From NCBI GenBank assembly GCA_018340805.1, contig JACMZG010001908.1, positions 50,602,512 through 50,666,511 on the forward strand: a stretch of DNA of 64,000 nt. The letters run 5' to 3'. The notes under the pieces are model-generated. The model was not told the DNA's origin. It made no database searches and saw only the letters and a program-made list of their open reading frames with translations. Shown in pieces: positions 1-11,150 of the stretch. Made by a program: the position numbers and the translations under genes. Position 1 is the first letter of the stretch. Each line of letters starts with the position of its first letter. The DNA comes from Microvelia longipes (lineage: Eukaryota; Arthropoda; Insecta; Hemiptera; Veliidae).

Positions 1-250
1 AGAGCATTAATAAAATCAAATTTGTGAGAAAGCCTCTCAGGCCCGCAAAGCGGGCCTGTGAAACGAGGCTGTGAAAATTCGCTAAATACGTGGCAAAATG
101 CCATGTAACAAGAAACGATCGTGAAACCATACATTAATACAAAACAACAACAATGTGGCCGCGAAGCGGTCACTGGGAGGCCCCCGTGCCGTGAAGCTGC
201 CCGGCGGGCCGACGCCGCGTAGCGGCTACGGGCCGAAGGCCCGTATTTTT
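1..250. repeat. Cluster of GC-rich mini-hairpins
   Basis: Short perfect dyads with three-base loops in AT-rich DNA: GGCCCGC-AAA-GCGGGCC, GCCGC-GAA-GCGG, CCGC-GTA-GCGG and GGGCC-GAA-GGCCC. A related cluster with the same lead-in sequence (CAACAACAATGTGGCCGCGA) is at 24675-24746. No coding potential seen. Confidence 0.6.
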
Positions 251-975
251 ATTATGTTTTGATTTAATGAAAACACAAAATCAGCTGATTAATTTATTTA
301 TAATATATAAATGTAAACAAACTCCACGTGTGTTTTGTTTTGTACTTTAATAAATACTTATGATTTTGATGACTTTATTAAGTAGATTTTTACTTTTATC
401 TACTCACGGCAGCAAAATTAGCCATTACTGGACTGTTTTTAAGCTGCAAAATGTCATTTTACCTACACTGTCAAACAATACGGGAAATATTTTAAAACAG
501 TACGCAAAATGTTTCAAAACAGTACGCAAAATGTTTTGGTAATGAAAAAAGTACTAGGGAGTTATGGCTCATTTAAATAACATGGGAAACAAGTAAAAAC
601 TCCCTAGGCGGGAAAATGAATGAGCGGAGGTTATTATTTTACAAATTATTGCGTGTATTTCGGTATTGTTTTATTTTGTAAACTATGATTTATTCTAGCT
701 TGTTTCTAGTATGCAACTTTCTTTATTGTTACTTAAAATTACGATATTATTATTAAATGTTTAACATTTGTTTATCTAATAATATATAATGTTTTGGAAA
801 CAAATTGGCATCACTAATAATTTTGGCATTAAATTAAATTATTTACCAGCTGTTTATGAATCGACAGATTTTGTATTTCATGTTGTTATATTTAGTTCAA
901 GTATATAAAGTTACAAAAATAAAACGTTATCAAAAACTAAATCTGTAAACTAAAGTTAAGTTACTAAAACATAAT

Positions 976-1128
976 ATGAGTGAGAACAACAGTGAAGTGA
1001 ATAAAGATACAAACATTGTTGACATTGACGAGTTATTGGACCACACTCCACCTGATATTGTCAGCGTTGCATCTACTTCAAAGCAGTCTTTACTGCCTGT
1101 AAAATCTCGCAGCAAGTATTTAAAATAA
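976..1128 (+). CDS. Small frame, possible N-terminal fragment of a mobile-element protein
   Basis: 50 codons from ATG: begins MSENNSEVNKDTNIVDIDEL and ends LLPVKSRSKYLK. It is acidic, then Ser/Thr-rich, then basic. The LLPxKSxxxY ending resembles, from memory, the start of tyrosine-recombinase-like proteins carried by insect mobile elements (Crypton-like). No downstream catalytic region follows; a GC-rich repeat begins 30 bp later. Not in the reading-frame list because of its length. Confidence 0.3.
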   Translation: MSENNSEVNKDTNIVDIDELLDHTPPDIVSVASTSKQSLLPVKSRSKYLK

Positions 1129-1159
1129 TCTCTTGTGTATTTTTTCTGTCGTTAGTAGA

Positions 1160-1425
1160 TAAAATAGTATATGCTACTATGCAGCAAAGGAAACATTGCA
1201 GACTCGAGCAATTAATTACCTGCCTCGGCTTACGCCTCTGCAGGTAATTCGCCATTTGCCAGCCTCGGCTTCGCCTCGTCTGTCAAATGGGTTAATTACC
1301 TGCCTCGGCTTGCGCCTCTGCAGGTAATTTCCATAGCCCACCCTCGCCTTCGGCTCGGGGGCAAATTTATAAAACTCGTCTGCAAAATTCCATTTTGCTG
1401 CCTAGTAGCATAATATACTATTTTT
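1160..1425. mobile_element. GC-rich dyad MITE (family member 1)
   Basis: Ends form an inverted repeat: TAGTATATGCTACTATGCAGC at the left and its near-complement near 1395-1425. The interior repeats ATTACCTGC-CTCGGC-TTNCGCC-TC-TGCAGGTAAT twice, plus a CTCGCCTTCGGCTCG dyad. Related copies lie at 8890-9020, 29625-29890, 30540-30720 and 63190-63300. Confidence 0.6.
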
Positions 1426-1547
1426 TATTTGCAATTATTGAAAGTATTATTCGTACTTAAATAATTATTGAACTTGTACTAAGACATTATTTTTTCTAAA
1501 GTGGTAAGTTAGACGATATTATTAATATTGTTTGCTAAAGCTATAGT

Positions 1548-2462
1548 ACGACACACGGCTAAAATCAATTGACACCCCGCCAAAATCTCAATGCTTTCAA
1601 CCCTCATTTTTAAGTAAAAAATCCCTTCTTTATAGTAACAAAAAAATCCCTACTCTGGCAACACTGAAAGTCAGGTTATGTTTTGAATTTTATGATTTGT
1701 TTTTATTTGATATCGTATTTTTTTATTTTTAAAAATTTATTTATTTACTTTTTAAGTAGGAATATCGTTGTATCTTATAAATTTACCTAAGTGTTGCATT
1801 AAATTTGTTCGGCAAGTATGAATTAAGTGAAGTTAAAGTTTTTGATTACGTAATACAATGGATCATAATAGTTCTATGATAAAAGTTTGACGATTTTAAT
1901 AAATCGTCAGCTATAATTACTTTTTTCCAAAATAAACAGCTTTTTTTGTCCATGTTTGTATAATTGAATGCGTATTGTTCATATTATAAAATAATATGAC
2001 ACAATATGCATTCATGACTTAAAAAAGTCAAGAATGTCATCTATTGAAAGACATTGGTATTTTCGAAAAAAATTCTGTCTTTTGGTTGACAGAGCACAGA
2101 ACCTGCGCTGTACTCTAATAGCAAGAAATGCTTGAAGAATACATCAATGTCCATGCGTCAAATATAGGCCCTCAGATCATATTACAACTCTGCAATAATT
2201 GGATGAATTAAACAGATTGGAATGGAACGAAACGAACTCGAACAGATAAATATGCACAATGAGGGAAATAAAAGCGACGCGAGGTTACATATATTTACAA
2301 CCAGTGTTGCCTTTTTATGATTTTATTTACGAAAAAGGTATTTTTTTATACCGAGGTTGGCATAAAGTGGAGGGGAAAGAGCGGGGTCGGTCTGAGCCAA
2401 TAGAATTCTTTCCCTCACAGATTTTTGGCGGGGTGTCAATTGATTTTAGCCGTGTGTCGTAT
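1548..2462. mobile_element. TIR element nested in the mariner-like element
   Basis: About 915 bp flanked by near-perfect inverted repeats of roughly 39 bp. The left begins TACGACACACGGCTAAAATC and the right ends with the complement. The interior shows no intact gene. The same terminal sequence (CACACGGCTAAAATCAGTTG) marks short MITEs at 61625-61800, about 61835-62012 and 44535-44665, so this is a larger relative of a MITE family. Confidence 0.75.
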
Positions 2463-2510
2463 TATAATTTAAATAACTTTTTAATTTTTTAAATTCTTTT
2501 ATTAATTCAA

Positions 2511-3557
2511 GATGTTAAAGCAAGAACAGAGAATATACTTGGTTCAGTGTTACGGTATTGGGGACGTAACATACGCTCGAGCTATAGAACTGTTTCATAT
2601 TAGATTTCCTAATGTTAACGCAACCAGGAAAATTTAAAAAAAAATAATTGAAAAATTTGTGCGAACCGGCAGTGTCACTGACGTAAAAAAGCAGAGAAAA
2701 GAATACAATGAAGACGACGCAGCAACATTGTTGGTACTAGATTCCGTAAGGGATAATCCCTCCAAGTCGCTCAGAATCAGACAGCAGGAACTAATGATCA
2801 GTAAATCTCACATACAGAAAATTTTGAAAGTAAACCAATACCATCCATATAAACCTCATTTTCTACACAAACTAGAAGACGGAGACGACGCACTAAGACT
2901 TGACTTTAGTTTGACATTAGGTGAAAAAATAGACCGAAACCGAAATTTCCACAAACAAATTTAGCGACGAATCGACTTTTAGTACCAACGGACATGTATC
3001 CTCACAAAACGCACGATACTGGACACAGGACAATCCAAATTATTCTATTACTACAAACAGTCAAAAATTTAAAAAAAGTAAATGTATGGTGCGCCATGAC
3101 ACCAACAAAAATAATTGGACCATATTTTTTAGACGGGGCACTGAACCAAGACAGCTACTTACATTTATTAGACAATTTTTTTGCCACAGTAAGACGAAGA
3201 AAATTTAGACTTTAGACAAAAAAAATGCATTTCCAACAAGATGGATGTCCGGCGCATTAAACCTATAACGTCAGAGATTGGTTAGACCATAAATTTCCAG
3301 GAAAATGGATAGGACGATTTGGACCTATTGCTTGGCCTGCGCGTTCCCCTGACCTAACAACAATGGATTTCTTTCTGTGGGAGTACTTGGAACAGAAAGT
3401 ATTTCACGAAACTGTTCCTCATGATGTAAATATTTTAAAAAACAAGATACGAGAAGCAGTGGAAACAGTGACCGAAGAAATGTTAGGCAGAGTCTATAAT
3501 GAATTCAAGAAAAGATTAGAACTGTGCGTCGAACGTGGTGGTTTACATATTGAATAA
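2511..3557 (+). pseudogene. Tc1/mariner-like transposase, decayed
   Basis: It begins MLKQEQRIYLVQCYGIGDVT, an N-terminal helix-turn-helix region, then hits a stop after ATRKI near 2636. After 2659 it stays open to 2964, then shifts frame into DESTFSTNGHVSSQNARYW and VNVWCAM. Further on come QQDGCPAH, a second stop in place of the next residue, then WPARSPDL and DFFLWEYLEQKV, ending at 3557. D in DEST, D in QQDG and D in SPDL are the expected catalytic acidic residues of the DDE/D fold; the last two are 36 positions apart. At least two stops and two frame breaks make it non-functional. Family assignment is by motif; the clade is not determined. Confidence 0.85.
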
Positions 3558-3770
3558 TACGATTGCGTTATTTTACTTTCCCTTTATTTTTCTTACTTTA
3601 GATTTTTTGTTTATTTATTTAGATTTAGAACATTGTATTTATTAAATACATAGTAGAACAGATTTAATATGTAGTTTGTTTACATTTATTATTAATTAAT
3701 TAATCAGCTGATTTTGTGTTTTCATTAAATCAAAACAAAACAAATGAATAAAAAAATTATAATTTTAATA

Positions 3771-4350
3771 ATGGTGAAAAATGATTGTCATGTTTTTATT
3801 GCATAACATGATTTTTTAAAAAAATAAGTGACTTTTTGAAGAATAACTTTTTGTCGTAAAATCAAAATTAGACGTACTTCTCTCTTGGCGAATTTTAAAA
3901 AAATTGTACATTTTGGGTACTGGTACATGGTACGAAACTTTTAGTCTGCTCAATCTTCGTTTCAAAAAAGCAAAAATTTTTATAAAGAGTGAATTTTTGT
4001 CGAAAAATGGAATTTTTTGTCATTTACACGTATAGGCAACTCCATCCGTGGACACCGAAAATGGTGAAAAATGGTGAAAAATGATTGTCATGTTTTTATT
4101 GCATAAATTGTTTTTTTAAATGACTTTTTGAGGAATAACTTTTTGTCGTAAAATCAAAATTAGACTTACTTCTCTCTTGGCGAATTTTAAAAAATTGTAC
4201 ATTTTGGGTACTGGGTACATGGTACGAAACTTTTAGTCTGCTCATTCTTCGTTTCAAAACAAGCAAAAAATTTTATATAGAGTGACTTTTTGTCGAAAAA
4301 TGAAATGTTTTGTCATTTACACGTATAGGCAACTCCATCCGTGGACACTC
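3771..4350. repeat. Tandem 300-bp duplication
   Basis: Two copies, 3771-4070 and 4071-4350, begin ATGGTGAAAAATGATTGTCA and end CTCCATCCGTGGACAC. They differ by scattered substitutions and small gaps. The second runs into CTCTGTATATATA and a (TA)n tract, so it may be the end of an unclassified element. Confidence 0.85.
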
Positions 4351-4352
4351 TG

Positions 4353-4443
<91 letters not shown>
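4351..4443. repeat. (TA)n microsatellite
   Basis: About 90 bp of nearly pure TA between the 300-bp duplication and a retrotransposon fragment. Reading frames across it are meaningless. Confidence 0.95.
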
Positions 4444-4448
<5 letters not shown>

Positions 4449-4479
4449 TATTATAATAATAATTTATTATAGTGATATA

Positions 4480-4788
4480 GGGATTGAAGATAAAATTAAA
4501 CAACATGTCAAATTCATAGATGTCGCAGAGCCACTTACCTGTAACCTTAATAAAACTACCCAAGAAAAAATATTTTACACAGATTTGGCCGCGGAAACAT
4601 TAGAATTTGGAAAATGATATCATCTACAGTCATTCCCATAGTATTATCAGCAAATGGAATAATTCATAAAGACTTAAAATCAGCAATAGAAAAAATAGAT
4701 ATACCGGTTTCTCTCATTAAGCTCATCCAGAAATCAGTTATTTTACAAACCTGCTCAATAGTACGAAAGAAATTGAATATGACTTAAT
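4480..4788 (+). pseudogene. Non-LTR retrotransposon ORF2 fragment (C-terminal tail)
   Basis: One frame reads KFIDVAEPLTCNLNKTTQEK and IFYTDLAAE. After a frame change near 4600 another reads RIWKMISSTVIPIVLSANGI, then KDLKSAIEKI and LIQKSVILQTCSIVRKKLN before a stop. The order (IDVAxPxxxNLxKTxxEK, YxxLAxE, W..xxVIPIVxSAxGxI, xxLQTCSIVRK) is that of the region after the reverse-transcriptase domain in many invertebrate non-LTR elements. It is truncated on both sides and frameshifted. Confidence 0.8.
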
Positions 4789-5780
4789 TGTATACAACAT
4801 AGACATGACTAGAACAGAACTTTTGAGAGACCGCAATTAGCTCTTTCATGAGAAGGTGACTTGGTAAAAAATCCGTCCCTTTTTCAGTAGAATATAGTCG
4901 CGGCTTCTAGTATAGAATATAGTCGCGGTTTTGGTGCCATGTTTAATAGTTTTCATCATGAAAATTAAGCTTATGAGAAAATTGACCGGGAAAGCGGTTG
5001 GAGATCGAGGTTTATATTATAGAACATTTCTTGTTCCCTTCGAGGAGTACTATCACCTCCTTCTTTGGTGGACATATGAAATACCCTGTATATTTAAATA
5101 TATATATATTTATATCGGATAACGGATTTAGAGCTTATTTTTAAATAAACTATTTATTGAAGAGACAAATTGGTGCTCATAAAGCCGCTATTACGTCACT
5201 GTTCAAAAGCAAGCGCTCTTCAGTTTTGATTTCATAATCCAATTAAGCCTTTTTAATTTCCCTATTTTTTAATTAAAATTAATACAAACCAACAACATTA
5301 CCCCTTAGGAGTCACATTTATTTCAATTGTGGTTGAGAAGCATAAAGGAGGGGGGGGGTGTAAGTCCATACTGAAATTAAAACATTAAAATGGAATTGCA
5401 GTTTTAATAAGGGTTTGTTGATTACGTTCGGACATAAGGTATGATATACACTGCCCTTGAGGGTAAGGGCGATTTGAATATGTTTTTACCATGTAAAAGG
5501 GTTATCAGGGATTTAGAGCTAAGGGAGGGGGTTATCCTGAGTGTAAAGGTCGTGTGATTTAACTACCTGAGCATTGCTAATGCTGCGACTAATCGTACAC
5601 AGCATTAATATTGCATTAGCAAAGGCTGAAAACCCCCTAGGTCTTTCTCTAGACAAGGCAACTGGACTTCACAGTCTTTCCAAGTTAGTTTAAACCTTAA
5701 ATTTATGTCTTTCTATCCCGATTTTCCCTTTAAATTGTTGTACGTCTAATTGAACGAACGTAAGTGAGTTCTTACATTTC
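4789..5780. other. Intergenic, no gene recognised
   Basis: Contains a short internal repeat (AGAATATAGTCGCGG twice near 4891-4936), ACCCTGTATATT-like element ends near 5080, and a poly-G run at about 5350. No supported coding region. Confidence 0.5.
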
Positions 5781-6578
5781 AGAAGATTGGGACGGCGCGT
5801 TTGTTTGTGTGTTTGTGTGTTTGTGTGTTTGTGTGTTTGTTTGTACGTGTCGCGATAACTGCCGTAAAAATTGACCGATTTTGATAAAATTTTGTATACA
5901 GGTAAAACTAATTATGTGTCAGAGCTGTATAGTTTTTGGTAATATTCCGAAAAATATTTTCAAAATGGCAGCCAAAATGGCGGACCGGATAAAAAAAAAT
6001 TTTGAGCGAAAAAATTGTGTTGTATATCGTTTGAAAGCTCTTAAAGAGTAAAAAAAGAAAATATATGTTTCATGGTCAAAATTTTAAAATTTGTTGAATA
6101 ATTTAAAAATAGCGGCTAAAATAATGAACTCAAAAAATTTAAAATTAAAGGAATAACTCGAGTAATATATCGTTGTAAAGCTCTTGATTAGTAGAACAAA
6201 AAATGTTATATACTAAATTCCGAAAAATTCAACATGGCGGCCATAATTTAATATAATAATTAGTTTTTACTAATTTTATAAGAATTTACAAGATAAAGAT
6301 CTATTGTAATATACTTTAGATACTTTTATACAAGTAAAATTAACTATATGTCAGAGCTGTATAGTTTTTGGTAATATTCCGAAAAATATTTCAAAATGGC
6401 GGCCAATATGGCGGACCGGATAAAACATTTTTGAGCAAAAAATCGTGTTGTATATCGTTTAAAAGCTCTTAAAGAGTAGAAAAAGAAAATATATATTTCA
6501 TGGTCAACATTTCAATTTTTTTTTAATAATTTAAAAATGGCGGCTAAAATAATAAACTCAAAAAAATAAAATTTAAAG
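5781..6578. repeat. Unclassified repeat with 432-bp-spaced duplicate halves
   Basis: Starts with (GTTTGTGT)n at 5800-5845 and TCGCGATAACTGCCGTAAAA. A block containing CAGAGCTGTATAGTTTTTGG and AAAATGGCGGCC-like words occurs at 5895-6150 and again at 6327-6578. A diverged third copy, with the same CGATAACTGCCGTAAAA start, is at 55845-56110. No coding frame. Confidence 0.75.
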
Positions 6579-7970
6579 CGAGCCTTCTTTTACCATTTAT
6601 TATTATAAATATACGCGAGCCTTTTTTAATATGCATTAATATTAAATATAAGCAATCAAGCGAGCGAAGTGAGCCTATTTTTAACGTTGTATTATAACAA
6701 ATATAAGCAATCTAGCGAGCGAAGCGAGCCTTTTTTACTATGCATTAATATTAAATAAAAGCAATCTAGCGAGCGAAGCGAGCCTTTTTTACAATATATT
6801 TTATTATAAATATTAGCAAACTAGCGAGCGAAGCGAGCCTTTTTTTAATATATATTTTATTATAAAATATAAGCAAACTAGCGAGCGAAGCGAGCCTATT
6901 TTTAACGTTGTATTATTATAAATATAAGCAATCTAGCGAGCTAAGCGAGCCTATTTTTAACGTGTATTATTACAAATATAAGCAATCTAGCGAGCGAAGC
7001 GAGCCTTTTTTACTATGCATTAATATTAAATATAAGCAATCTAGCGAGCGAAGCGAGCCTTTTTTTAATATATATTTTATTATAAATATAAGCAATCTAG
7101 CGAGCGAAGCGAGCCTTTTTTACTATGCATTTAATATTTAATATAAGCAATCTAGCGAGCGAAGCGAGCCTTCTTTACTATATATTATTATAAATATACG
7201 CATCTAGCGAGCGAAGCGAGCCTCTTTTACTTGCATCAAATATAAATCTACGCAATCTAGCGAGCGAAGCGAGCCTTATTTACAATATATTTTATTATAA
7301 TATAAGCAATCTAGCGAGCGAAGCGAGCCTATTTTTAACGTTGTATTATTATAAATCTACGCAATCCAGCGAGCGAAGCGAGCCTTCTTTTACCATTTAT
7401 TATTATAAATATACGCAATCAAGCGAGCGAAGCGAGCCTTTTTTAATATGCATAATATAAATCTACGCAATCTAGCGAGGAAGCGAGTCTTTTTTACAAT
7501 ATATTTTATTATAAATATAAGCAATCTAGCGAGCGAAGCGAGCCTTCTTTTACATGCATGATATAAATCTACGCAATCTAGCGAGCGAAGCGAGCCTTCT
7601 TTTACCATTTTTATTATAAATATACGCAATCAAGCGAGCGAAGCGAGCCTTTTTTACATATGAATATAAATCTACGCAATCTAGCGAGCGAAGCGAGCCT
7701 TCTTTTACCATTTATTATTATAAATATACGCAATCAAGCGAGCGAAAGCGAGCCTTTTTTACTATGCATTAATATAAATCTACGCAATCTAGCGAGCGAA
7801 GCGAGCCTTTTAACAATATATTTTATTATAAATATAAGCAATCTAGCGAGCGAAGCGAGCCTTTTTTTAACTTTGTATTATTAAAATATTAGCAATCTAG
7901 CGAGCGTAGCGAGCCTTTTTTACTATGTAAAATGTTAAAGATACCTAAACTAGCAAGCGATGCGAGCCTT
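6579..7970. repeat. Satellite-like array of about 25 units with a GCGAAGC core
   Basis: Units of about 47-61 bp alternate an AT-rich spacer (TTACTATGCATTAATATTAA type) with a GC-rich core CTAGCGAGCGAAGCGAGCC. Cores start, for example, at 6712, 6766, 6821 and 6878. Core sequence is kept better than the spacers. The words CGAGCG and GCGAGC flank GAA as a direct, not inverted, repeat, but GCGAAGC itself can form a mini-hairpin. Open frames on both strands arise from periodicity and are not genes. Confidence 0.92.
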
Positions 7971-8885
7971 TTTGAGTTTATACTTTAAAATAGTATAGCA
8001 TCGAATGTTTTGATAAACTTATTTCGCTTGTTTTAAATTAATATTTTTTTATGTATTCTTTGCCGTGAGTTCTTGATGCAACGCATTACTAGTAAATAGA
8101 ATATTTACAATTCATTCATTCCTTACAACTGCCTCTTTAATCTCATTCTTCCATCTATCTATATTTACCTATATAATAATTATGTAGGTATTAAAAAATA
8201 TTAATTTATTATTATTTTCTTTTATAAACAATATTATAAACAGATACACACGTTTTAGCAAATTTCCTTTGGAAAAAATTCAGTAATGAGATGGGCGTCA
8301 TGGAAATAGTCGAACCTCCGTTTTTCAAATTTAATATTTCTTTAAAATTATTTGACCTCCTATGATAAAATCGTTGATATCTTTTATACTGTTTAAAGTA
8401 GAAAAATGAAATTGGTCTCGTCGGAAAGCTCAGCTAATTTCCGACGAGGAGTTAAGGACGAACTATTAGATATGTCAAATATTTTTGGAACTACTGCCCT
8501 AAAATTTGCATGAAAAATTATTTTATGCAAACATTGAATTTTTATGGCAGGGTATTAGAGAAAGTAAGAGATGAGCAAAAGTTTAGCTAAGAACAGAACA
8601 AACTTCTCTTATTATTGCCCTTTACGAAAACCCAAACTTTATCATACATTCAATTGTCAAAATTGTAAGCTATTCTTGCAAGAAGTTGGAAAAACTAATA
8701 ACTTTTGGCATTATAGCATATTTCTACAATGTATTTTTAAAATAAAATAATTAAAAATCTCTAAAATGGGAGAGAGAGTGCTTTTAGAGAAAAATTTATA
8801 AGATTAAAATATATTTATTTTACCCCCTAGAGTCTACAAATCTTATTACTAGTTAACTTTAAAAAAAATATTTTCTTAAAATAAC
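7971..8885. other. Intergenic, nothing recognised
   Basis: AT-rich single-copy-looking DNA. No frame, RNA gene or repeat I can support. Confidence 0.5.
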
Positions 8886-8889
8886 ACAT

Positions 8890-9020
8890 TTGCATAACAA
8901 ATTACACACCTGATGCTCTGCAGGTCATTTTTATTGTGTTCCCTCGCCTTTAGCTGAAGGGCTATATTTATAACTTGTAAGTAAAATTCATTTTACTGCC
9001 TGGTTACATAAATAAGTATT
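8890..9020. mobile_element. GC-rich dyad MITE fragment
   Basis: Matches the 1160-1425 element in CTCTGCAGGT, CCCTCGCCTT and the end segment AAAATTCATTTTACTGCCT. It is decayed and partial. Confidence 0.45.
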
Positions 9021-10740
9021 TTAGGTTAAGTTTATCTTTGAATTCTTCTGTTCTTAACCTTTATACTTCCTCAGAGCAAATGAGTAGAGTTGTTTTAAAA
9101 TAATCTTGATGTGACTTTAATGTATAAAGACAGTTAAATAAGTAGCACTTAAAAGTAAATTCTGTCCTAATAGGCTTTATATGTTAGAGGGGGAAAGATC
9201 AGTAATGAGATTAAGGGAGGGTTTTCAAGATTGAGATGATTCCAAACTTTCCCTCGTGAAATCTGTGCTGGGAGATAGTATCTGTGAGCTTTCCTCCCAT
9301 GGGCCGACATAACACTGTTAGCTTACTGTGAGGGGAGGCTTGTAAGCCAATAAGGCACAATATAGGCACGATCCAAAAGCACTATACTTATAGACAAGTT
9401 TATCTTGTTTAAAAGACATTTTAAAAACACTCGGTATAATTAGTTTAAAGTTGGAACACTTTGATACCACTTGTTTCGAAACTTTGTACTTAGCGAAGCT
9501 GTCGTTTTTCGATCGCATTTTTAAGGTCAATATTTTGCGAATTTTTACAACAAAAAAATTACTTTTAATAGTATCATACTAATCTAAATGGCACTGTCAT
9601 TATTTGAAGATAATTATAAATTATCATTATTAATGACGATAAATGATCTGAGCACATGTTATTTCTAAATCCAAATCCTATGTAAAGAGGCATTAGTCCT
9701 ACAAAACCCGCACATATGTGTGCCGCGTATAAAAGAAACTTAGCATGTTTATTTATTACATAAAATTATCATCTTGATTGATTTTTTGTCTTTTAAAGGT
9801 CATTTTTTAAAAAAAAACTAAACACACCATTCTATTGACAAAAATTGAATTAATGCTGATATGAAACTATATGAAGCTTACCATATTTGTTGGTGTTCAG
9901 GACTACATGTGTGCCAAAATTCAAACGATCCAATTGTTTCTCGTGTTTTATGAATTTCCAAAAATTTTGCTAATTTATTACCGCTACTTATAATGACATA
10001 AGAAACAACTTTTTAGTTAGCATAACTATACTTTCAGGTTTATTTTTGAACCAAGTTTTAAACTCTCTCGCATAAACGCACTGGGAGCTAAGATGTTAAC
10101 AGACACACAGAAAATTTTGTTAAACCACTCAAGAGGTCCTAAATAGACTTGAAACGAATGATTCCTTTGAAATCCCGGTTTTTGGATTTTAAAGCAACCA
10201 CAATACTTTTCCTATAGTTACAATACAAATGAGTAAAAGTAAAAATACAAAAAATAAATATATATATTTACCTATTTGACTCGTAGACTGTGGAAATGTT
10301 TTTATAAATTCAACTTTGCTATTAAGAAAATTGTTTTTGCAGTTTAATTAGATATTTATTGGGTTGAGAAGGTTTTTGTGAGTGTGAATTTGTTTGGGAA
10401 ATGCTAGCAAGGGTTGGTTTTAAAAAGGAACCCTTGGAGGGCAAATGTCCAGTCTTACCAATCGTCGGCAAAACCTTTCTCCTCTTCTATCCCAAGGTTT
10501 CTATTAAATATTTATATAAGAGGGAAAATGGAAGTTGAAAGTCAAGCCTTTTCCTTACCTGGTTTTCCTGTAGTTGGCACCACAGTGGTGAAATCATGTC
10601 TGTCTGGAACATCTTTTTGGGTTTGAAAAAGTTTTATCAAGTAAACTAACAAAATCCAACTCCTGGATTTGTTGTTTGATCTTCGTGGAAAATGTGAAAA
10701 TCGTGATTTTTTAGATTGCATTTTCACCGCAGAAATGGTA
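9021..10740. other. Intergenic, nothing recognised
   Basis: Short open frames exist at 9318-9530 (minus) and 10414-10626 (plus), but neither shows a motif or splice context that I recognise. Confidence 0.45.
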
Positions 10741-10744
10741 GAAA

Positions 10745-11150
10745 TCCGATTTCATAAACTTATTTATGCGTTTTAGATTTTGTAAGACCTCCTGACTGGT
10801 TTTACCAAGTCTTCTGTCTGTATGTGTATTTATATATGAGTGTATCTGTACCTGTGTTACTTATGCCATATCGTAGCCTCCAGTGGGTTTCAGCTAGAGA
10901 ATTGAAACTTGATACAAAAATCAATATTTTATATTTAATTGTGTTTCCTGGATAATAATTTCTTTATATAGGGGCTTCAACTACTTTTAGTGCATCAGCA
11001 AAAACTTCAAAAATGTATCAAAGACGGAATATTTTGTAAAATGTACCAAAGATGTCGAGATAGATTTGAAATATGACCCGGACCAACAATCGTGCTAAGT
11101 TTCATTTCATAATTTGCATTGGTTCAATTTTTAATGAACCAATTAAACCC
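10745..11150 (+). repeat. 5S-containing repeat family, fragment without the 5S-like part
   Basis: Shares AAGACCTCCTGACTGG, TTGTCTGTCTGTATGTGT-like text and a GTGCTAAGTTTCAT block with the fuller copy at 58274-58935. It ends before the 5S-like segment. Confidence 0.5.

Larger units (their letters stand above)
256..3735 (+). mobile_element. Tc1/mariner-like DNA transposon, broken and interrupted
   Basis: Bounded by terminal inverted repeats of about 62-66 bp: left 256-321 begins GTTTTGATTTAATGAAAACA, and the right copy (3674-3735) is its complement with small gaps. The exact outer ends are uncertain by about 15 bp. Inside, from 2511, lies a damaged transposase. The left part is interrupted by a second inverted-repeat element (1548-2462), a GC-rich dyad element (1160-1425) and a 50-codon frame (976-1128). 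The size, about 3.5 kb, is large for a mariner because of these insertions. Confidence 0.75.

Noticed and set aside
6908..7884. Several open frames of 74-79 codons on both strands inside the 6.6-7.9 kb array
   Set aside because: They follow the repeat period (SSERSEP/ASEASL words) and exist on both strands; they are artefacts of the array.
6579..7970. Regular repeat-spacer look reminiscent of a CRISPR array
   Set aside because: Spacers are AT-rich variants of each other, not unique, the repeats are not palindromic, no cas genes are present and the DNA is eukaryotic.
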